Assembly: GCA_038230035.1 (NCBI GenBank)
Contig: JBBRNX010000032.1
Coordinates: 1 to 16,872 of the forward strand
Length of the DNA stretch: 16,872 nucleotides
DNA from: Gaiella sp038230035
Lineage (GTDB): Bacteria; Actinomycetota; Thermoleophilia; Gaiellales; Gaiellaceae
Direction of reading: 5' to 3'
The notes beneath the pieces are model-generated. The model was given only the letters and a program-made list of their open reading frames with translations, did not search any database and had not been told where the DNA came from. Positions 12,867 to 16,872 of this stretch are shown in pieces. A program made the translations under genes and the position numbers. How positions within the stretch are numbered: the stretch's first letter is position 1; each line of letters starts with the position of its first letter.

Positions 12867-14000
12867 GTGACGTCGTACTGGCTGTCGGAGCCGCGCCCGC
12901 CGCTGCTCGCTCACGCGCTCGACGGGCCACCTGATGTCGTCGTCGTCGGCGGTGGCGTCACCGGATGCTCGGCCGCTCTCACGCTCGCACGGGCCGGGAA
13001 GCGCGTCTGTCTGCACGAGGCTCGGGAGATCGCCGGTGGCGCGAGCGGGCGGAACGGCGGCTTCGGCTTGCGGGGTGGAGCAGCGCCGTACGACGTGATC
13101 GCGGAGGCGGTGGGACGCGAGCGAGCAGCAGGGTACTGGCGCCAGACGGAGCGCGCGCTCGACGAGCTCTGCGAGCTTGCGGGTGACGCAGCCCGGCGCA
13201 TCGGCAGCTTACGTCTCGCAGTCGACGAGGAGGAGCGAGACGAGCTGCGTGTCGAGTTCGAGGCGCTACGCGACGACGGCTTCGCAGTGGAATGGCGCGA
13301 CGCGGCTCAGCTCGACGGGCCGCTCCACGGCCGCTTCCCGGGCGGCATGTTCCACCCGCCCGATGCCGTGTTGCAACCTGCGCGCTGGGTCAGACGCCTC
13401 GCGGGCCTCGCGGCGAAAGCAGGTGTCGAGATCCGCGAGTACAGCCGTGCGACGTCGCTCGACGAGCTCGATGCACCGCTCGTGCTGGTGGCGACGGACG
13501 GCTACCCGAGCGGCCTGCTGGGCGAGCTGGAGGGTCTGATCGTGCCGACGCGCGGCCAGATGATCGCGACCGAGCCGCTCGAGGAGCGCTGGTTCGAGGT
13601 GCCGCACTACGGTCGCCACGGTTTCGACTACTGGCATCAGACGCCCGACGGACGGATCCTCGCGGGCGGCTTTCGCGACACGTCGATGGACTCGGAGTTC
13701 ACGGCAGACGAGCAGACGACGACGCCGGTGCAGGGCGCCCTGGAGTCATTCGTCGAGGGTCTTGCCGGGCGACCGCTGCGCGTCGACTACCGCTGGGCGG
13801 GGATCTTCGGGCTGGTGCTCGACTTCATGCCGGTGGTGGGTCCGGTTCCCGGGGATGAGCGGCTGTGGGTCGCGGGCGGCTATTCGGGCCACGGCAATGT
13901 CCTCGGGTTCATGTGCGGTCAACTGGCAGCTCGGGCGATCCTCGGCGACCGTGATCCGCTGCTTGATCTGTTCGAGCCTGCCCGTCTGCTAGGCGTCTAG
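12867..14000 (+). CDS. FAD-dependent amine/amino-acid oxidoreductase (DAO family)
   Basis: The product has 377 residues, the usual DAO size. The FAD-binding fold reads DVVVVGGGVTGCSAALTLAR (23-42), with GGGVTG at 28-33 and Glu51 ending strand 2. The GGASGRNGGFG motif follows at 57-67, as in gamma-glutamylputrescine oxidase and glycine-oxidase relatives. Near the C-terminus WVAGGYSGHGNVLGFMCGQ is the second FAD contact, and WAGIFGLVLDFMPVVGPVP precedes it. Such enzymes oxidise a primary or secondary amine with FAD and oxygen, yielding H2O2. Substrate is not decidable; the nearby ornithine-cyclodeaminase-family gene and DMT exporter suggest amino-acid or polyamine metabolism. It starts with GTG and looks leaderless. 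It converges with the EamA gene 41 bp downstream. Confidence 0.82.
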   Translation: MTSYWLSEPRPPLLAHALDGPPDVVVVGGGVTGCSAALTLARAGKRVCLHEAREIAGGASGRNGGFGLRGGAAPYDVIAEAVGRERAAGYWRQTERALDELCELAGDAARRIGSLRLAVDEEERDELRVEFEALRDDGFAVEWRDAAQLDGPLHGRFPGGMFHPPDAVLQPARWVRRLAGLAAKAGVEIREYSRATSLDELDAPLVLVATDGYPSGLLGELEGLIVPTRGQMIATEPLEERWFEVPHYGRHGFDYWHQTPDGRILAGGFRDTSMDSEFTADEQTTTPVQGALESFVEGLAGRPLRVDYRWAGIFGLVLDFMPVVGPVPGDERLWVAGGYSGHGNVLGFMCGQLAARAILGDRDPLLDLFEPARLLGV

Positions 14001-14041
14001 TCGCCCTGGCGGTGAGACGGTCCGGAGCCTCGGCCTGCGGT

Positions 14042-14980
14042 TCACTCCTCGGGGGCTACTACCCGCGGCGTCCGGCCTCGTTGGGACCAGACCACGGAAC
14101 CGATCACGGCTACCGCGGCGAGCACCGTCGGCAAGGTCACTCGCTCGGCGAGCAGCAGTGCCGACCAGACCAGGGTGAGCAGCGCCTGTAGTTGCTGCAT
14201 CTGGCCGCCTCGAGCGATTCCTGCGAGAGCGAGACCGCGGTACCAGGCGAAGAACCCGAGGTACATGGACGAGAGCCCGAGCAGAACCAGCGATGCCCAT
14301 TGGGCGGTCGTCGTCTCGTACGAACTGCTCGTCGTCCACCACAGCACCACCGACGCTGGAAGCGTCAACGGCAGCGCCAGCACGACGACCCACGAGATGA
14401 CTTGCCAACCCGGCATCACGCGTGTGACAGACGCACCTTCGACATAACACCACGAGGAGGCGAGCACCGCTCCGACCACCAGAAGATCGGCCACGAGGTC
14501 GGCGCCCTCTCCGCCGCCGCGCGACACGGCAAAAGCGACCAGCGCGGTGGTGCCCGCACCGGCCGCTGTCCAGAACTGCCAGCTGACGCGCTCGTGGGTA
14601 CGTAGGACGGCGATGAGGGCGGTCGTCAGCGGCATGAAGGCTGCGATGACGGCGACGTGCGCGGATGTCGTGCGTTGCAAGGCGAGAGCTACGAGGATCG
14701 GCCAGCCGAAGACGGCCCCGAGCATGGTGAAGAACAGCGGACGCAACTGCGGTGCAGGAGGCAGCGGCACCCGCCGGACGGCGAGCAGGACGGCGGCCAG
14801 CACGCCGGCGATGACGGCGCGGCCGGTCGCGGTGAGGAACGGGCTGAACCCGCCGACCGCGATCTTGGTCAGCGGGACGGAAAACGAGAACATCACCACG
14901 CCCACGAAGGCCAACATCAGGCCCTGGCGACGCAACGATGTCTGTAGCGCGCCGGCGGCCGGGGTCGCGGCGCGGTCCAT
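14042..14980 (-). CDS. EamA/DMT-family transporter
   Basis: The product has 312 residues with ten transmembrane helices in two EamA repeats (about 17-152 and 166-300). The family pattern is visible: MLAFVGVVMFSFSVPLTKIA (22-41), RAVIAGVLAAVLLAV, and LQRTTSAHVAVIAAFMPLTTALIA (101-124) in the first half. GLALAGIARGGQMQQLQALLTLVWSALLLAE (about 248-278) occupies the matching place in the second half. Members export amino acids or other metabolites; the substrate is unknown. ATG at 14980 is 7 nt after a TACTGT hexamer and no Shine-Dalgarno is present, so it may be leaderless. It follows the ornithine-cyclodeaminase-family gene by 65 bp in the same direction but may be separately promoted. Confidence 0.85.
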   Translation of the reverse strand: MDRAATPAAGALQTSLRRQGLMLAFVGVVMFSFSVPLTKIAVGGFSPFLTATGRAVIAGVLAAVLLAVRRVPLPPAPQLRPLFFTMLGAVFGWPILVALALQRTTSAHVAVIAAFMPLTTALIAVLRTHERVSWQFWTAAGAGTTALVAFAVSRGGGEGADLVADLLVVGAVLASSWCYVEGASVTRVMPGWQVISWVVVLALPLTLPASVVLWWTTSSSYETTTAQWASLVLLGLSSMYLGFFAWYRGLALAGIARGGQMQQLQALLTLVWSALLLAERVTLPTVLAAVAVIGSVVWSQRGRTPRVVAPEE

Positions 14981-14987
14981 GCGTCGA

Positions 14988-14993
14988 ACAGTA
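14988..14993 (-). promoter_or_regulatory. putative -10 hexamer (TACTGT) 7 nt before the EamA start
   Basis: On the minus strand TACTGT is followed by TCGACGC and then ATG, the spacing expected for a leaderless mRNA. No clear -35 is seen in the 16-18 bp window. Confidence 0.42.
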
Positions 14994-15045
14994 GCGAGGG
15001 GGTGACTTCAGAGACACGAGGCCACCGGAGACTCCGGCTTGTCGC

Positions 15046-15975
15046 CTATGCGTCGAGTCGCGGCAGGTCGAACTCGCTCGCCTTCGCAAGTGCGGCGATC
15101 GCGACCGCGAGATCCTGGATCGCCAGGCCGGTGGAGTCGAACAGCGTGATCTCGTCCGGCGAGCGCCGGCCTTCGGCTTCTCCGGCGAGCACTTGGCCCA
15201 ATTCCGTCACGTCGGCTCGTGCGAGAGCGCCGGCCTCGACTGCCGCCGCCAGTTCCCCGCCGTGGCTCGCTTGCTCCCATTCGTCGCAGAAGGCGTGGGC
15301 TCTGGCGATCTCCTCGACCGCGATTTCGGCCTTTCCTGGGCCGTCGGCTCCCATCAGCGACACATGCTGGCCTGGACGCAGTGAGCCGGCCGGGAACAGG
15401 ATCTCGCGGCCGGGCGTCACGGTGACGACGATGTCCCCGGCAAGCGCCTCCTCGCGGCTTGTGGCGACCGTCGCTCCGACCTCGTCCGCGACCGCGGCGG
15501 CTCGCGCGCTATCCACGTCCCAGACCGACGCCTCGAGCCCGAGCGCCGCGAACGTCCGCGCAGCGGCAGCCCCGTTCACGCCACAGCCGACGACCGAGAT
15601 CGACCCGCCCGCCCCGAGCGTCGTCGCGGCGAGCACGGCAGCTGCGCCCGTCCGCAGCGCGGTCACCGCGCCGGCGTCGAGCACGGCCTCCAGCATGCCC
15701 GTTTCAGCGTTCGACAGGAGCACGAGCCCGGTCACTGTCGGCAAGCCTCGTGCCGGGTTCCCTGGAAACGACGTCACCCATTTCAACAGCGCATGACCGC
15801 CCCCGAGGGCCGGCATCGCGCGGAAGTCGCCCGCCGGGTAGTTCGTGACGTACAGCTTCGGCTGCATCGTCCACTCGCCGCGGGCGAACGCGACGAACGC
15901 GTCGCTGACCGCGGCGTAGGCGAGCTCGGGCGAGACAGCGCGGTCGACATCGTCCCGGCTGAAGAAGAGCGCCAT
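15046..15975 (-). CDS. ornithine cyclodeaminase / mu-crystallin family NAD(P)-dependent enzyme
   Basis: The product has 309 residues, typical of the family. The substrate-binding half has MQPKLYV (37-43, Lys40), HALLKWVTSFPGN (61-73, Lys65) and LDAGAVTALRTGAAAVLA (99-116, Arg108). The Rossmann fold has ISVVGCGVNGAAAARTFAAL (126-145), with G130-x-G132-x-x-G135 and Asp153 at the end of the next strand. The C-terminal signature DEITLFDSTGLAIQDLA (274-290, Asp280) is diagnostic. Family members include ornithine cyclodeaminase (releasing ammonia), alanine dehydrogenase and ketimine or imino-acid reductases. Which one this is cannot be told from motifs alone. The ATG at 15975 is 6 nt after CATAAT, so it is probably leaderless. 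It shares a 50-bp divergent promoter gap with the MOSC gene. Confidence 0.85.
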   Translation of the reverse strand: MALFFSRDDVDRAVSPELAYAAVSDAFVAFARGEWTMQPKLYVTNYPAGDFRAMPALGGGHALLKWVTSFPGNPARGLPTVTGLVLLSNAETGMLEAVLDAGAVTALRTGAAAVLAATTLGAGGSISVVGCGVNGAAAARTFAALGLEASVWDVDSARAAAVADEVGATVATSREEALAGDIVVTVTPGREILFPAGSLRPGQHVSLMGADGPGKAEIAVEEIARAHAFCDEWEQASHGGELAAAVEAGALARADVTELGQVLAGEAEGRRSPDEITLFDSTGLAIQDLAVAIAALAKASEFDLPRLDA

Positions 15976-15981
15976 CTTCCG

Positions 15982-15987
15982 ATTATG
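15982..15987 (-). promoter_or_regulatory. putative -10 hexamer (CATAAT) 6 nt before the OCD-family start
   Basis: On the minus strand CATAAT (five of six to TATAAT) is followed by CGGAAG and ATG. This puts the expected transcription start on the A of ATG. It is the best -10 match in the right half of the window. Confidence 0.55.
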
Positions 15988-16010
15988 GACGGGGTCGCGG
16001 AAGCGAGGAG

Positions 16011-16016
16011 TACGAT
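16011..16016 (+). promoter_or_regulatory. putative -10 hexamer (TACGAT) 9 nt before the MOSC start
   Basis: TACGAT fits TANNNT and lies 9 nt before the GTG at 16026, predicting a leader of 0-3 nt. AGGAG overlaps the hexamer's upstream side, about 12 nt from GTG, so a Shine-Dalgarno reading is also possible. Confidence 0.42.
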
Positions 16017-16025
16017 CCGCGAGCT

Positions 16026-16739
16026 GTGCGCGTTCTCGAACTCTGGCGCTACCCGGTCAAGTCCCTCCAGGGCGAGCGGGTCGAGTCGGCGGTGCTGACC
16101 GCTGACGGACTCGAGGGTGATCGGCGTTACGCGATCTACGACGCCGAAACCGGTCTCGGGTTGACCGGCCGACGGGTTCCCGAGTTGCTGTTCGCTTCGG
16201 CGCGTTTCCACGACGACGGAGCTGTCGAGATAACAACCGAGGATGGCTCGTTGCTTCCGGACGACGATGCGCTCTCGGACTGGCTCGGGCGCCGGGTGAG
16301 GTTGTGCTCGACGAGCTCCGACGCCGCGCGGCGGTACGAGAACGTGATCGACTTCGAACACGAGCCGGTGAGCGACTGGGAGCTGTTCGACGGGGCGGGC
16401 GGCGCGTTTCACGACTCAGCTCAGGCGCGAGTCTCCCTCGTCTCCACGGGCTCGATCGGGGCGTGGGATAGACGGCGCTTTCGTGCGAACGTGGTGCTCG
16501 ACGGGGAGGGGGAGGACTCACTCGTCGGCTCGCGCGTCCGGCTCGGTGACGCGGTGCTCGAGGTGAGCAAGCGGCTCGAGCGGTGTGTGATGACGACCAG
16601 GGCGCAACCCGGGGGAATCGAGCGCGACCTCAAGGTATTGCGGACGCTTGCCAGCGAGCGGGAGGCGTGCATGGCGATCGGGGCTGTGGTCGCGCAACCG
16701 GGCTCGGTGCGCGTCAGCGAGACGCTCACGACGGCTTAG
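16026..16739 (+). CDS. MOSC-domain protein (N-terminal beta-barrel plus MOSC domain, mARC-like)
   Basis: The product has 237 residues from the GTG at 16026. Residues 1-95 form the MOSC N-terminal barrel: LELWRYPVKSLQGERVE (4-20), GLEGDRRYAIYD (28-39) and GLTGRRVPELL (45-55). Residues 130-232 form the MOSC domain: RRFRANVVLDG (150-160), VGSRVRLGDAVLEV (167-180) and LERCVMTTRAQPG (184-196). Cys187 is in the place of the molybdenum-cofactor ligand of mARC/YcbX proteins. It is shorter than YcbX, having no ferredoxin domain. The likely role is reduction of N-hydroxylated compounds or sulfur/Moco transfer. The substrate is unknown. The TAG stop at 16737-16739 lies 3 nt from the stop of a convergent IS5-type transposase, so the IS may have inserted at the gene's end and the last few residues may not be native. 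Confidence 0.82.
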   Translation: MRVLELWRYPVKSLQGERVESAVLTADGLEGDRRYAIYDAETGLGLTGRRVPELLFASARFHDDGAVEITTEDGSLLPDDDALSDWLGRRVRLCSTSSDAARRYENVIDFEHEPVSDWELFDGAGGAFHDSAQARVSLVSTGSIGAWDRRRFRANVVLDGEGEDSLVGSRVRLGDAVLEVSKRLERCVMTTRAQPGGIERDLKVLRTLASEREACMAIGAVVAQPGSVRVSETLTTA

Positions 16740-16760
16740 AGCTCATTGCAGAATGAGTTT
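16739..16760. terminator. small hairpin after the MOSC stop, possible terminator or IS terminal sequence
   Basis: CTCATT-GCAG-AATGAG (16742-16757) folds into a 6-bp stem with a 4-nt loop. It extends to about 9 bp with two G·U pairs and is followed by TTTGTT. It also contains the transposase stop codon, so it may be part of the IS end instead. An A+T-rich stem is unusual for this GC-rich sequence. Confidence 0.3.
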
Positions 16761-16872
16761 GTTGAGTCTGCGGTGGCAGATCAGGCAGCAGCCGATCGCG
16801 AGCATCGCTTCGTGCATTTCGGCTCGACGTTCGTAGCGGACGAGTAGTCGTTTGAACTGGTGCAGGTGCGCG
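16743..16872 (-). CDS. IS5-family-type transposase, C-terminal fragment
   Basis: Read from the right edge toward 16743, the last 42 codons and TGA encode LHQFKRLLVRYERRAEMHEA, then MLAIGCCLICHRRLNKLILQ. The arrangement ..(F)KRLLVRYERRA..HEA.L....CLI..RRL is the standard tail of IS5-family DDE transposases (IS427-like groups), just after the last catalytic glutamate. The gene starts outside the window. The stop lies only 3 nt from the MOSC stop, so the terminal inverted repeat must be very short or overlap this point, or the element's end has been lost. Confidence 0.82.
   Translation of the reverse strand, partial: AHLHQFKRLLVRYERRAEMHEAMLAIGCCLICHRRLNKLILQ

Overview
The window is GC-rich throughout, with strongly C/G-biased third codon positions. 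It uses GTG and TTG starts and has several genes whose putative -10 hexamer lies 6-9 nt before the start codon. This points to a high-GC actinobacterial lineage; a Thermoleophilia-like host is my guess from the style of the hypothetical proteins, not a demonstrated assignment. Both window edges cut through insertion sequences: the 3' end of an IS3-type element (1-141) on the left and the 3' end of an IS5-type transposase (16743-16872, minus) on the right.

Left part (1 to about 9170), accessory DNA. It starts with a replication module read leftward: a stand-alone archaeo-eukaryotic-primase (RepB-like) gene (561-1616) and a small helix-turn-helix-like gene (139-549). The IS3-type element seems to have cut the latter, supplying its stop codon. 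About 560 bp without a gene lie upstream of the primase and hold three to four imperfect 20-bp tandem repeats that could be iterons. Next is a leftward sulfur/stress cluster. In transcription order it is OsmC-like peroxidase, sulfide:quinone-oxidoreductase-like flavoprotein, DsrC/TusE-type sulfur carrier, DsrE2-type protein, a broken zinc-alcohol-dehydrogenase remnant, and an ArsP/DUF318-type permease. A universal stress protein gene diverges from it (6644-7105). A second leftward operon (7250-8671) encodes a cysteine-rich zinc-ribbon-like protein, a cREC-type receiver-like protein and a one-pass membrane protein. A small acidic protein gene (8758-9096) diverges from it.

Junction. At about 9172 the sequence becomes the C-terminal 40% of DprA (9172-9606), with the 5' part missing. 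This looks like a boundary between accessory and chromosomal DNA, or a recombination scar.

Right part (9607-16740), ordinary chromosome-like DNA. It holds a secreted/polytopic membrane protein, a convergent GT-C/PTPS-like polytopic membrane protein, a FAD-dependent amine/amino-acid oxidoreductase, an EamA (DMT) transporter, an ornithine-cyclodeaminase/mu-crystallin family enzyme and a MOSC-domain protein. Four of these have a TANNNT-like (or CATAAT) hexamer close before the start and no Shine-Dalgarno, suggesting leaderless mRNAs. The sulfur cluster, by contrast, mostly has clear Shine-Dalgarno sequences.

The items most worth following are the zinc-ribbon/cREC/membrane operon, which I cannot match to a described system; the sulfur relay cluster with both SQR active-site cysteines but a one-cysteine DsrC-type carrier; and the broken replication module and dprA, which frame the left part as mobile DNA. 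No tRNA, rRNA or CRISPR array was seen.
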